A stretch of 64,000 nucleotides of DNA from Cotesia glomerata. Taxonomy: Eukaryota > Arthropoda > Insecta > Hymenoptera > Braconidae. The stretch lies in NCBI RefSeq assembly GCF_020080835.1, contig NC_058166.1, positions 434,001 through 498,000 on the forward strand, written 5' to 3'. Shown here piece by piece: positions 1-11,927 of the stretch (positions are counted from its first letter, which is position 1; each line of letters starts with the position of its first letter). A program made the translations under genes and the position numbers. The notes below the pieces were generated by a model. It did not search any database and was not told the origin of the DNA. It was given only the letters and a program-made list of their open reading frames with translations.

Positions 1-2
1 CT

Positions 3-3000
3 GAACAAGATTCCATAAATTTTTTTTCCACTTGTCAATCTATAAGAGACGCTATGAGTAAAATAGCTAAACTCAAAACCACTGACGAGTTTTCTGTAAG
101 TATTTGATTTATCAAAATAATAATTATTTTATATTTCAATACTACAAAATTAATCGACAACAACAACAACAACAATAATATATTTATATTTATGAAAATG
201 AAGTTAGCCGACATTTCAAAATTTTTAGAAATTTTTTATTGAAAAAATTTCAATTAAACAATTAAAAAAAAAAATTATCACATGTAAAAAACTTGAAAAA
301 CTATAAGTGCAATTTTTTATAAATATCTTTTTAGATGTAATTTAATTAATAAAAAAAAATAAAAAATTTTTACATGTCTTCTAACTTCAGTATCATTTAT
401 ATTTTAGACAAAAGATGAGATACGGGAATTGCAAATTCAAACATCGCTTTCATTTATTGAGTTGAAAAAATTGAACCGTATGGAAAAATTCAGGACAAAA
501 TTTGCACGAGATTCTTTGGGTGATGCTAAAAGTGAAGTCGACAGCCGTCATTTACAATTACAAAATTTATTATACGAAGTTATGCATTTGAAAAAGGAAG
601 TTGTCAAGTGTTTACAATTCAAGTAAGTTTTTGTAATAAGGGGGCGTCCATAAATTACGTGAGGCATTTTTGAGAATTTTTAACCCCCCCCCCTCCCCCC
701 TTGATAAGATTTCGTAAGATTTTCCTCAACTCCCTCCACCCTCCCCTAATCTCACGCGAGATTATTCAAAATTTATGTTTTGGCTGTAAACGTGTTGGAT
801 TATTGAGACAAAAAGTGCCATTCGGCTACACCCGACATGGATAGATAGATAGATAGATAGATAGATAAATAAGTTTTATTTGATCTTGGAGTCAAGACTC
901 CCTCAAGACCATCAATTTTACATAATTTTAACATTTAGTGTACATTAAATACAGTGCTTAAAGTGGGGAAAAATATAATAGCAAACGTATTATATATTTT
1001 TCAGACAATAGTTAATAGTTAATAGCCAATGATAAATAATTAATTAAATTCAGAGTTAATTATGTATAGAGCTAAATGCTGCAATAATCAATACAATATT
1101 ATCAGTTTTATTATTTTGTTAATTTCTAATCTCAGTATAGTAATTAAAGCACGCATTGCGAAATTCTTCAAAATTGGTTATCGTAGTAATATTTGCTGGC
1201 AAAGAATTCCAGACACGTATGCCATGAATAAGAAATGAACGCTCATACATACAACAATTTGATCTAGGTAATCTAAGAATATCATTTCTTACATCTCCTC
1301 TCCGCAATGCAACTGGCAAAAACTCTAGTTTATACCTAAATAATTGCTGATAATTTAGCACAATTTCTTTATAAAAAAGACAAGCTATAAAATAATCTCT
1401 CCTGATATCAAGTTTTAACCACCCTAATCTTGCATAATATGGCGTGACATGCTCCAGCCTAGATACTTTAAAAATATATCTAACACAAGAGTTCATTTTA
1501 CGCTGCATTTTGATTTGTAGTTTTTTCGAAATATTTGTGTAGGCAGCACAACAGTAATCAAATATCGGAAAGATCAAAGTAGTTACAAGTTTTATTCTCA
1601 GCTGTTCATTAAAGATTTCATTATTAATTTTTAACTGAGCAAGGACCCTCATTGTACGACAGCATATACTAACTACTTGATTTTCCCATGACAGAGTATC
1701 GTCGATCATCACACCTAAATATTTTATAACCCTTTCGTATTGAATGACACAATCATTGACAACAATATTATTCGCATATTTACATTCATTACAATTTATT
1801 TTCACTCTACTACCAAATATGGAAGCTTTTGTTTTCGTAGCATTTAACTTTAAACAATTCAATTTACACCACGTTTCAATCTTTTTTACTTCATTATTTA
1901 GGATAGCAACATACTCATTAACTTGAGAAACATGACAGGAAGTATAAATGACTAAATCATCAGCATAAAGCAGATGTTGACAGTTGAGCTGATTTGTGAG
2001 ATGGATAGATAGATTTCTTGTTTGAATATTGAAAAAAACACGTTATTAAAAGGCCGTAATGTCCTAAAATTTATTTTTTATTATATTTTTGCAAATAACG
2101 ATATGAGACTGACTACAGCAAATAGATATTTAAAGACATATCTACCTAAAAAATAGGATTTTTTACATATAAAAGTCATTTGATGATAAAAGCTAAAATT
2201 TAATTTATTATTGATTTTTTTTTTAATTTTCTCAACTACGAAATAAATTGAAAAAAGTATTAAAAGTCGACGAACAATAGTTTAAATTGAAGATAATTAA
2301 ACATATTATGACAAAATTGTATTAAAATTACGACATGAGACCGGCTACCACCGATAGATTTCTAAAAAAATCTATACCTAAAAAATTAGTGAATTCTATC
2401 GATCAAATAATCAAATTAAACAATCGAGCGCTACTTTGCTGCTCTGCAGGGTTCAGACGAATACGACAAACACTATTGTGTCAAATTTGGCCATATTTTA
2501 TTATAGAAATACTTTTTCACGCAATTTTACACTGTTTTCTGCTAGAGAAAAAATTACGTGATATTTGTTAAGATCCCCCCCCCCCCCCTAGAACACCTCA
2601 CGTAATTAATAGACGCCCCCTAAATTATAATAAATATAAAATTGAATTTAAATATTTGTTTAGATCTAAGGACGAGTTAATAGAACTTGTTCCTGAGGAA
2701 GAATTTTATAAAGAAGCACCGGAAAGCCTGAGCCAGCCGGAAATAACAAAAAATGATGATCACAAACTTCGGTTAGCTCGATTAGATTGGGAATTGACTC
2801 AAAGAAAACAATTGTCCTCGCTGTGTGATGAATTGACTGATAACAAAAAAACAGTTGCTGAAAGTATCGAAACTAAACAGCAGCGACTGGACAATTTAGG
2901 ACCACAATTACGGTCAATACTTGAAGCAAGTAAACCTCTGCAAGACAGTTTGGGTCTTCCGCTGGATAAAATTCACCAAGAACTTCAGCGAGCCAGATTA

Positions 3001-4307
3001 TTACCGTCTCCTTTGTACGTACTTTACGTAAAAGCAACAGCATATCGTGACGCATATGACTCGAGTTTGATTGTCAGTGTTGAAGGTGACGATGAGGACG
3101 CCAAGAGGATAAATAATAACGAGGGTACTCAAGAGTCAGACTCGGATGTTGAAGGACAATCAGAGACACCACCTGATGATATTCCAGTTCACAAAAAACG
3201 GCATCATCGTATTTCACGTGAAGCTAGAGAGGAAGAAAAAAAATTGAAAATTCTTCACAAACATCCACTTGATGTTAAAATAATAATAACTATTAATTCT
3301 GATACTAAAATAATATTACATTTTTTTTACTTGACTTTTTTAAAAGTAATTACTGTTGAATCAACTCTGGATAATACTGATAATGAGAACGTTATTTTGG
3401 CTAGTGATAATAGTATGTTAAATTCCGAGTGTATTCTTCGTGAGTTGTATCCTCAAGATACCGGTTTAGAAAGTCCTAATCCAGCAAATAATTATCAATT
3501 TAAGCGATATCATTTGGCGGGATTTTCTTCATTGGGTCTAGGTATTCCTTACAAGTGGGCTCAGAGAATGGCTGGTCTTCATTTTATTACTGGTGATATT
3601 ATTAACTTATCTGACGAGCATATGACTCGTCAAAAAACAGCTTCACAAAATAGCATTGAAAGTATATTCAAAGAAATAAAACGTCGTGTAAAATCTCGAT
3701 TGGATTTGTCTAGTGAAATTCGTTTACTCGAATCAGGTAACATCGCACTTTCCGGTGACTTTAGTGACTCAATTAATCCTCAAAAAATTTCAACTTGTCT
3801 CAATAAATTTACCTCAATGTCTTGGAAAAATTATTCTACTTATCCAGATACTCAAAATATTATTAAAAATAATTTAGTATCACCTTCAGATAGTTATTAT
3901 GAAGCTGTATTACGTCATGATGATCGTAAGTATTACTATTAATTTTTAAATATTAATTTTTTAATTTTTAAATAAATATTTCAGATCAACTTATCGCGCA
4001 TATTGCAGTAAAGCCAGATTATCCAAAATCACCAGCAATAATAAGTGTAAAAATGAATTCCACGAAATCAAATTGGTCAGCAGATGTTATTCGTGACATT
4101 GAACGTGAAATAAATGTCATGTGGGATCATCATCCACCTACACTGTCAACCCAATTACAACGACTTAGAATGTGCTTTGATATTTATTTGGAAACTGGAG
4201 GTTTGGTACCGCGTCAAAAAATATTCTTTCACTCTGTCAAAGGCCGCACACGTGCATGTCCCTACAAATATTTAAATATTGGCGGAGGAATTTTTACTCA
4301 ACGTTAA
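3..4307 (+). CDS. THOC5: THO complex subunit 5 (partial at 5' end)
   Basis: Subunit of the nuclear THO/TREX complex, which couples transcription to mRNA processing and export. Exons: <3-95, 408-622, 2664-3925, 3985-4307; phases agree at all junctions and give 630 residues. Typical human THOC5 is 683, so roughly 60 N-terminal residues lie before the window. Family landmarks are clear: HLQLQNLLYEVMHLKKE in exon 2, KSKDELIELVPEEEFYKEAP across the exon 2/3 junction, an LPSPLYVLYVKATAY block, an acidic S/D-rich linker, NPANNYQF, and a C-terminal FKYLNIGGG-like ending (here YKYLNIGGGIF). The first half is predicted coiled coil. Intron 1 holds a small TIR element; intron 2 (2 kb) holds a larger TIR element enclosing a LINE piece in antisense. 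The gene ends 97 bp from the convergent DRC2 stop. Identification rests on recalled family sequence and is strong. Confidence 0.95.
199..389. mobile_element. MITE-like element in THOC5 intron 1
   Basis: Imperfect terminal inverted repeats: TGAAGTTAGCCGACAT at 199-214 and the reverse complement of TGAAGTTAGAAGACAT at 374-389, about 190 bp apart, enclosing A/T-only sequence without an ORF. The same terminal motif bounds a larger element at 48695-49810, so this is a small non-autonomous family. I could not fix the target-site duplication. Confidence 0.6.
640..2620. mobile_element. TIR DNA transposon (Harbinger-like?) in THOC5 intron 2
   Basis: The left end GGGGGCGTCCATAAATTACG (640 on) matches the inverted right end (ending at 2620) at about 24 of 27 positions, and TAA stands on both sides (637-639, 2621-2623) as a 3-bp duplication. 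Long C runs lie just inside both ends. A 3-bp TAA/TTA duplication is typical of PIF/Harbinger elements; that assignment is inference, as no transposase is visible. The inside contains a minus-strand LINE piece and a diverged direct repeat of about 50 bp (2101-2155 and 2332-2388), so it is non-autonomous and decayed. Confidence 0.6.
838..2010 (-). mobile_element. Non-LTR retrotransposon fragment (C-terminal RT part)
   Basis: On the minus strand, 1119-1862 is an open frame of about 247 residues typical of the segment after the reverse transcriptase core in LINE elements (LNATKTKASIFG, YLGVMIDDTLSWENQV, FPIFDYCCAAY, RVWNSLPANI). Just upstream, near 1950-1975, the frame reads LLYADDLVIYTS, containing the catalytic YADD box. 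Downstream is a 3' UTR ending in a (TATC)n tail at 838-868, a common LINE 3' end. The element is 5'-truncated, so it cannot be autonomous. It lies inside the TIR element at 640-2620. Confidence 0.85.
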
Positions 4308-4404
4308 TTCAATTCAAGTATTTTATTAAAATACATATAAATTTTAGTTAACAAAATAATGCATACATAAGATTTAAATATTTACTGTATCAATAAATTA
4401 ATAA

Positions 4405-5842
4405 TCAATCAATTAATTTAGAAGTTGCTCGAGTTACGGCCCCAAAGTACGATTTCATATAACGTTTTAATTTATTATTTTCAGCAATCGCTTTACTTAA
4501 TTGTTTTTTCCGAATATAATTTTCCGCTTTGACATAATTAAATGCTTTCCAAAAGTTTAAATCTAAAAGATTGTAAGGAGCAATCATTGACTGGTCTTTT
4601 GTCACTAAATTAAACTCTTTATTATCATCATCGTCATCATCAGTTTCTTCTTGATTAATAAATTGTGTACACTTGCCTATTAAAAAGGGCTCAATATTTA
4701 AACACAAATTAATTAGTAGAGTTACCGTATGCCTTTTTTCCGCAATCTTTTTCAAATCATCAATTACTTTTCCACTAACAACACTTAATCTTTTTAATTG
4801 TACGTTATCGGTAATTTTATCAACACTTGATTTATCTCTCAGCTTAAGAACACGTCTATTAAAAATTTCAATTTTCACCTCTAAATCTTTAATAGTTTTA
4901 TTTCGCGTCTCTGTCAATAAATTTTCTTGATTTTTTAAAATGTCTATTGTTGATGTCAAAAAATGTTCAAGTTGTGGAAAATGAATTGTTTTATTTTTGT
5001 GATTTTCATCAAATTTTTTTAAATTATCATACTCTTGTCTTAGATTTTTAGTTTTATTTTCATAATTGGCAATTGTTTGTCTTAATTTAAACCATAATTT
5101 AGAAATGTTATCTCCTGTTTTTTTTCGAATTTCATCAATATCTTTAATTTTCTGAAATAAAATACCAATAATATTAATAATTATTTATTTATTTATTATT
5201 AATTATTAAAAACAAAAAACTTACTGTAAATTCAATATTGTAGGTATTGATAGCATTTCTTGTCATAGTTTTCACTAATTTATTATTTATTAAATAATTT
5301 TCAGTATAAATAACAGTTTCTAAATGTTTACAACTATCAATTAATTCTCGTTTAGCCTCGCCCATTTCATTAAACTCTCCAATTTTTATCAACATTAAAT
5401 ATTTAATATAATTATTATGTAAGCCCTCAAGTCTCTTTCTATGACTATCAATCAATTTATCAATCATTAAAATATGTACTTGTTGAAGACGGCGATGATT
5501 AACATCTGAATTTTCCAATTCATGGTAAAGTCTATCAATTATTGAATTTTTTTTATTAAATGTTTCATCAAAATAATTCCATAGATACTCAACCTGATCG
5601 TATAATTCCCGAGATTTAAATTCCCGTAATTTGAATCTCCACTGTTCATTTATTTTAGCATGATTTAAACGAGAAAATGCCTCCTCACGTTTTAATTTAT
5701 TTTTAGTAAAACCGGCAATAAGCTGCTGCTTTCGTCGTTTAGCTTCTAATTCTACTTCAGCTCGATGCTGAAGATAACGTAATCGTTCTTCTTCACTCAT
5801 TTTTCCTAATTTTGATCCTTTATTTTTTTTCTTTCCCGGCAT
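4405..5842 (-). CDS. DRC2: Dynein regulatory complex subunit 2 (CCDC65)
   Basis: Component of the nexin-dynein regulatory complex of motile axonemes (sperm flagella and mechanosensory cilia in insects). Two exons, 5225-5842 and 4405-5151, joined in phase 0, give 454 residues; human CCDC65 is 484. The start is the first ATG of the frame and is followed by a basic leader (MPGKKKNKGSKLGK). Family landmarks: KINEQWRFKLREFKSRELYD near residues 63-83 and SKLWFKLRQTIANYENKT early in exon 2. Nearly the whole protein is charged heptad-like coiled coil; an acidic run (EETDDDDDDN) lies near residue 380. Its 3' end faces THOC5 across 97 bp, so the transcript tails probably overlap. Confidence 0.9.
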
Positions 5843-6068
5843 TTTTATTAAAATAAACTAATTTTAACTTTTAGTATTTAAATCCTTTTACTATATTTAA
5901 TTTACTACATAAACTTGATGTTAAAATACGACGTAAATGTTTGATCAATATTTATTATTAAACACCATGTGTACTTTATTTTAGTCTTACGGTTTTAAAT
6001 TAATTTTTTTTTTTTACAATTATAAATTTTAGATTTTATTCAAATTATAAAATATATATTTACAAAAT

Positions 6069-9000
6069 TTATGACTTAAAAATTTTAAGCAATAAAATAT
6101 AAGGAGTCTCGAGTAAAATAGTAGCAATATATGCACAAAAATAAGTCATGAAGGCGATTCCAAGGAACATGGTTTTCTGAAAAAATAATTATTATTTACT
6201 ATTTTTTCCGATGTTTTTACTAATTAAAGAGTTCTATATTTCAAAGCCATTATCCCCGATTTTAAATTTTACATTAAAATTTTTATTTAATAAATTTATT
6301 TTCATCACTTTTATTGTTGGTATGAGCACTCAATACCATATTCGGGTGTATATATCTAATAATTAAAAATTTTTTATTTTTAATTAAGATTAAGATTAAG
6401 CAAAGAAGTTAATTTTTTACTTAGTGAAACTTTTTTCGGTCACCGAAAAAAATAATAACGCGGAAAATGCTCAGACCAGGAATAAATTTAATAAATAAAA
6501 ATTTTAATGTAAAATTAAAATTAGTCTAACATCAATTTGGATCGGAGATAATGGCTTTGAAATATAGAACTATTTAATTAGTAAAAACACCGATCTTCAG
6601 AAAAAATAGTAAATTATCAAAAAATCCTGGCCAGACGGACTACAATCTTCATACAATCAAGTAGGAGATTAGAGTCTACGTATTTAAAAAAAATACATCA
6701 TTAAAAATTTTCAATATACAATAATTACTCAGTGGTTCTTAATAGGTCTAACTGAATGATAGTCACGGACAGTGTCTCGGATAGCCTAAGGGTAGAGCAG
6801 TTGGCGCGACACCAGGTTCGATTCCTGGTCTGAGCATTTTCTGAGTTATTATTTTTTCGGTGACCGAAAAAAGTTTTCACTGAGTAAAAAATTAACTTCT
6901 TAGCTTAATCTTAATCTTAATTAAAAATAAAAAATTTTTAAATAAAAGTTAAATTATTAAAATTTTTAATAAAAGTGGTGAAAATAAATTTAATAAATAA
7001 AAATTTTAATGTAAAATTTAAAAATTAGTCTAACATCAATTTGGATCGGGGATAATGGCTTTGAAATATAGAACTTTTTAATTATTATTATTATTATAAT
7101 AATAAAAACTTACTGTTGGAAGAAAGTCTATGTGAATTGCCGATTCAGATTGAAGATAAATAGAATTAATAAGAAGAGGATTTAATAAATACGCGCAATA
7201 AGTAAGTCTGCTTAGAGGTATCCATATTTTAAAAGATAATAATTTGTTTATAAAACCGGCATTGTTGGTTTGACAGGCAATTAATAACCATGATATACCT
7301 ATAGCCCATGTAATTCGGCTTACTGCAACATAAATTGCAGTGGTGGCTATTGAAAGATGACGCCCGTAAAGTCCAAAAAGTGTCAAAATATTACACATGC
7401 TTCCTATTATCCAAAATAAGCATAATATTTTCTGAAAAAAATAGATATAAAAAACAATTATCTATATATAATATAATATAAATTATTATTTTGTTACTTA
7501 CTCGTTTGAGAATTAATTTACCCTTGAGCTTTGTTAAAATATATCCAGCAACAATTCCTATTAAATAAGGGCCAATTCTCATCCAAGGAGGTGAATATAC
7601 AACATCCATTAGATTCCATAATTGATCTAACCTACGGGTATCTCTAATTAATGATATATAAACATCTTATATATTATAATTTAAATATATAATTACATGG
7701 TCGTATAAGCGTATGTTGAAGAAATTATACAATTGATTACCATTGAAATAATTAAAAAACTGATCAAAGCTCCAGCAGCTATTTTAAAATATCTTAAAAA
7801 ATTTTATTGCTTATTAATTTTAAAATGAAAATTTGTTTGATAAAATAGATTACTTACAAGTCTGATAAAATAAGTAAAAAAGTTCCAATAATATAAAATT
7901 GCATCTCGTTTGATAAATACCAGCTCCAAGACAAGCACTTAAATTAAAATTAAATTATTAATAAGTATTATTCAAATGAAATAATTTAATAAATAAAACA
8001 TTTTATTCATACTGCTTGATTCCAAGGAAATAAATTGTTTATGTACAATAAATTTCTCCACCAATACAGGGGACAATTTTCTTGAGGTTTTTCAGATATT
8101 CTGAAAGCTGATGTTTCAGCGTACCATCCAAAATTTATTTCAGCAATTCCGATAATTAATAAATACGCTGGAGTAAGTCTGAAATTATAAATAATATATA
8201 TAAATATAAATTAATTAATTATATAATAATAAATAATAAGTAAAAATTTAAAGAATTTAATAAAATAAAAATTTAATGTAAAATTTAAAAATTAGTCTAA
8301 CATCAATTTGGAAACACCGATTTTCGGAAAAAATAGTAAATTATTATTATTATTATTATTATTGTAATAATAATTATTATTTTTATAATTATAAATAACA
8401 GAAAATTTTTTACTAGAATCGTAAATTTACAAGCATGTATGGAAAACGCACATTCCATGCTTGTAAAGAAGGACCTTCTTATAAACTCCGCTGTCCATCT
8501 TACGGCATGAAACAAATTTTATTTTGTTTAAGAAATTTTTTATGAAAATTATTTTTACTCTGAGTAATTTTTTTTTTTTCTGAAATTATAATTATAAATA
8601 TTATTATTATTATTAAATAAAGAGTTCTATATTTAAAAGCCATTATCCCCGATCCAAATTGATGTTAGACTAATTTTTAAATTTTACATTAAATTTTTAT
8701 TTATTAAATTTATTTTCACCACTTTTATTAAAAATTTTAATAATTTAACTTTTATTTAAAAATTTTTTATTTTTAATTAAGATTAAGATTAAGCAAAGAA
8801 GTTAATTTTTTACTCAGTGAAAACTTTTTTCGGCCACCGAAAAAATAATAACTCGGAAAATGCTCAGACCAGGAATCGAACCTGGTGTCGCGCCAACTGC
8901 TCTACCCTTAGGCTATCCGAGACACTGTCCGTGACTATCATTCAGTTGGACTTATTAAGAACCACTGAGTAATTCTTGTATATTGACAATTTTTAATGAT

Positions 9001-10339
9001 GTATTTTAGATGTTTTTTAAATACGTTTAAAATTATTATTATTATTTACCTTATGACACGCTTAGCTATCAGTCCAAAATAATCTAACCACCGGAATTTG
9101 TGCTCTCTGACTGGTGGATTTTCACGGGTTTTATGTCGACTAAAAAATAGCCAACTGACCAAGAATCCACTGAGACAGAAATAAGTGTCAACAGATAGAC
9201 TCCCGTTGGTGAGAATTTGAGCGGGTAAGTCTTGAGATAATCGCCAGACTGTTGTTCTATTGTCAACGTAATCATTTGAGTAGTAAACCGTGTGGATCAT
9301 AATTATCCATAGCATTCCGAAGAAACGAAGTCCGTGAATCGACGCAACAGAATCTTTATTTATTTTAGTATTGAATATTATTTTCGAATTTGTATATACG
9401 GAAAAACAAATTAATATTTTCTTAATAACATTTTTTTTGTCCTTAGATTTTTGACGTCGCTGATTAACAATTATATCACAAGTCGTTCCAACCACTGCCA
9501 TTATCACCGTTACAATCAGGATACAGCTGGATAATTATTTTAATAATTATATTTTATTTAATTTAATATTATTATTCGTACCATATACAGATTATCCGCC
9601 AATTGATAAGCCACTGATGATTGTCTTTTAAATCGTAAATTTCCAAAAGGGTAAAGTCTGCGGAATACAAATTACTGATTGCAAGGATTCTTTTATCGAA
9701 GATCTGTTTAATTATTTCGGTCAATTCTTCTGGTAGACAAGATTCGGGCAAACATAATCCCAATGTTATTATGTCCTATTATTTATTTATAATTAATAAA
9801 TTAAATGTCTAAAGTTTATTAAAAAAAACTTACCTCATTTTTAATCCTAAAGTGATACTGATTGGTGCTGTTGTGATTAAATTTAACAACAAAGTAATTC
9901 AACGGAAAGGGTGGAAACTCGAGACTTTTTTTCCGGTACCTTGAATTATTTTTTAAAAATTCTTGATCCAACTCCAAAGGCTCTTTTATTTCCAAATCAA
10001 AACATTGACTCCGTAAACCGAGCCAATAATTATTCCCATAAAAAAATCCAGGTTTTGGTTCACCGCTAGCATCTAAAACTGTCAAAAAATAAATTTAATT
10101 TAATTTAATAAATTGATATTGTTTTTTTTTAAATTATTTTTACCTTTAAGACTCCAAAGCACCTTGGCATCTACTCCAAGTTTAAATTCCTCCAGTTGAC
10201 TCTTACAACTCGAGTTTTTTAAACCCCGAGAGTATTTAGCGACCGCGTAAGCTGGAAAATATTTATCAATGTCCGTCTCTGCCCAAACGGGAAGTAAAAT
10301 AATAAAAATAAATTGAATGGACAATTTAATTATTGACAT
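6069..10339 (-). CDS. Nose resistant to fluoxetine protein 6-like membrane acyltransferase
   Basis: Multi-pass membrane protein of the NRF family (N-terminal NRF domain plus acyltransferase-3 domain); C. elegans relatives act in lipid and drug uptake, and the substrate is unknown. Ten exons: 10144-10339, 9834-10078, 9582-9775, 9050-9526, 8013-8178, 7858-7937, 7697-7792, 7502-7643, 7114-7431, 6069-6176; all phases agree, total 673 residues. Residues 1-20 form a signal peptide ending near VWA/E. Seen in order: NRF cysteines (WLGLRSQCFD, GLCLPESCLPEEL), GLRFFGMLWIIMIHTVYY with the conserved His of acyltransferase-3, CPLYWWRNLLYINNLFPW, CLSWSWYLSNEMQFY, PPWMRIGPYLIGIVAGY and further helices to the C-terminus. 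Introns 4 and 9 contain foldback elements with tRNA-like cores. The exon 7/8 junction is the least certain. Confidence 0.9.
6224..7081. mobile_element. Foldback element A in NRF-like intron 9
   Basis: Near-perfect inverted ends of about 38 bp (GAGTTCTATATTTCAAAGCC near 6230 and its complement near 7043-7075) continue into long inverted arms (about 6224-6480 against 6838-7081). The left arm ends inside a copy of the 3' part of the tRNA-like core, and an extra partial end unit sits at 6481-6590. The complete core is at 6775-6836. No ORF. Confidence 0.65.
6775..6836 (+). pseudogene. tRNA-like sequence in foldback element A
   Basis: Acceptor halves TCTCGGA and TCTGAGC pair at 6 of 7 positions (one G-T), there is an A-box-like TAGCCTAAGGGTAGAGC, and a perfect T arm CCAGG-TTCGATT-CCTGG gives a B box. 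Only about 13 nt lie between D and T arms, so the anticodon arm is truncated and this cannot be a working tRNA. Probably a transposon module derived from a tRNA. Confidence 0.6.
8383..8572 (+). repeat. Interspersed repeat, copy 1 (block order P-Q)
   Basis: Block P (8383-8492) contains a perfect 10-bp stem TACAAGCATG/CATGCTTGTA; block Q (8516-8572) runs from TTTTATTTTGTTTAAG to GAGTAATTTT. Both recur inverted at 51240-51418 but in the other order. Confidence 0.6.
8861..8922 (-). pseudogene. tRNA-like sequence in element B
   Basis: Reverse-strand near-copy of the core at 6775-6836: same acceptor halves, A-box-like stretch, perfect T arm with GGTTCGATTCC, and the same truncated anticodon arm. 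Identity of the two copies, including the truncation, shows it was copied as part of the element. Confidence 0.6.
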
Positions 10340-11927
10340 TGTTTAATTGCAAGTTTACCGAGTTATATTGTCTGATTAAAAGAGCAAACGGAGAAATGTA
10401 CTGAGAACTGGAAGGCTCCAAGCCTAGAGAGGTAAAAAAATTTAATTTATAGGAGAGGGGAATTTATATTTCAAACGGCAGCTGTTATATATTTTGTCTT
10501 TAATTTTTTTTTATCCAATTGTTACGCGATTATAATAACAGTGATTAATATTAATTTAGAGATGGACGATGGACGTATATTACGTTTTATTTAAACGTGA
10601 AAGCCTTGTTTTATTTATTTATAAATCGATACTAAGTGCGAAATAATAATATAATAATGAAACGGACGTTACGTCAACAGCAATAAGTTAGATCAAGTCT
10701 TTGGACCTAGAGAAAGTTTATACAGTTCCGCTTCTCTCTGTTAAATTCCAACTAATTTTTTTTTAACTAGTTATTTATTGAAGACAACTTAAACATCCTT
10801 ATATGAATCTTTCTTTACTTTCTTACATTATTTTTCTTTTTAAAAAAATCGTAGCCATAAAATAATTTTTGTTTTTTTAATTAATATATAATACAATTGA
10901 CAATACAGTAATAATTTAATTATTACAATTATCATAAATATCACAACAATAATATCTGTTTTTCTTTCACGCGTAAATTATTTTTAAAAAATCAAAATAC
11001 AGCGATATAATTACAATTGCTGAAACTGGCGATTAAAAATTTATACATCACCAGTAAATTATATAAAAAGAAAAAAAAAAAAAAAAAAAAATGTTTAATT
11101 GGAAGAATCTGAGACATAATTAAGAAGCATTTAATTAATGATTAATACCATAAGAAATCAGTCAGTGATGTCACGTGATGATTTTAATAATTAATAACTG
11201 GTTGTATTTTGGCAAGTCTAAATTAAAAATAAAAATAAATATCCTTCAATTCCATTATTATTATTTTTTTTTACTTTTTTCTTTAGATGTATTATAATTT
11301 ATGGCAACCATTAAGCGGCGAAAAATAAATAATAAAAATTGTCTGAAGCGCCACTTATCTAATTAACAACTACATATTTTTAATAATTATTGTTATTATT
11401 ATTATTATATATACAAATTTTAAACAGTCGATTTACTTGCGTTATTTCAAAGATCATTGTTATTTACAGAAGAAAAATGAAAAAAAAAATATAAATAAAA
11501 TAAAGACCGACACAAGTAACCGTCGTAGTGTTTAAATTTAATAAACATTTTATTATTTATCTATCTATTTTTTAAATTTAACTACCAATCGTTTTAATTC
11601 CAGGAAGAAAAGAAATAAGAAAATAAAGTCTTAGTCTCATGTGCGATTTACGCGATCGGAATCCGATGGACTAATAAAATACCATCTTTGTTAATATATA
11701 ATACGAGTAAAATAAAATAAAATAATCAAGAAAATATATAATAATAATAATAGTAAGATGAAGAAAAAAAAAAAAAAGTACTATAGTACGAATTACTATC
11801 TCGGTTCGGAAGTTTCCATAACGAGTTCCGGTACAAGAGCTAGTGAAAATGTTGGTGGTATTGTTGACTGGCGAGATGACGAGTACTGTCTTCTTAATGA
11901 GCTGCCAGACGTCGTCATCTGCTGATG
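10340..11927. other. Spacer: NRF-like promoter side and EEIG1 3' UTR side
   Basis: No coding potential on either strand. It should hold the 5' UTR and promoter of the NRF-like gene (from 10340 upward) and the 3' UTR of the EEIG1/FAM102 gene (up to 11927). AT-rich with short A runs (for example 11071-11090); no recognisable repeat. Confidence 0.6.

Larger units (their letters stand above)
8225..9030. mobile_element. Foldback-related element B in NRF-like intron 4
   Basis: 8625-9030 is an inverted copy of 6675-7081 (element A), including tRNA-like core, a GGTCACCGAAAA-like hairpin and the GAGTTCTATATTT end. A partial end unit in the opposite sense sits at about 8245-8320. Between them lies the unrelated repeat block at 8383-8572, so element B is interrupted. 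Confidence 0.6.

Noticed and set aside
1744..1926. Plus-strand ORF over the LINE fragment
   Set aside because: It is antisense to the reverse transcriptase frame and has no family resemblance.
2335..2571. Plus-strand ORF of 78 codons near the right end of the TIR element
   Set aside because: Falls in a diverged direct repeat within the transposon; no codon or family signal.
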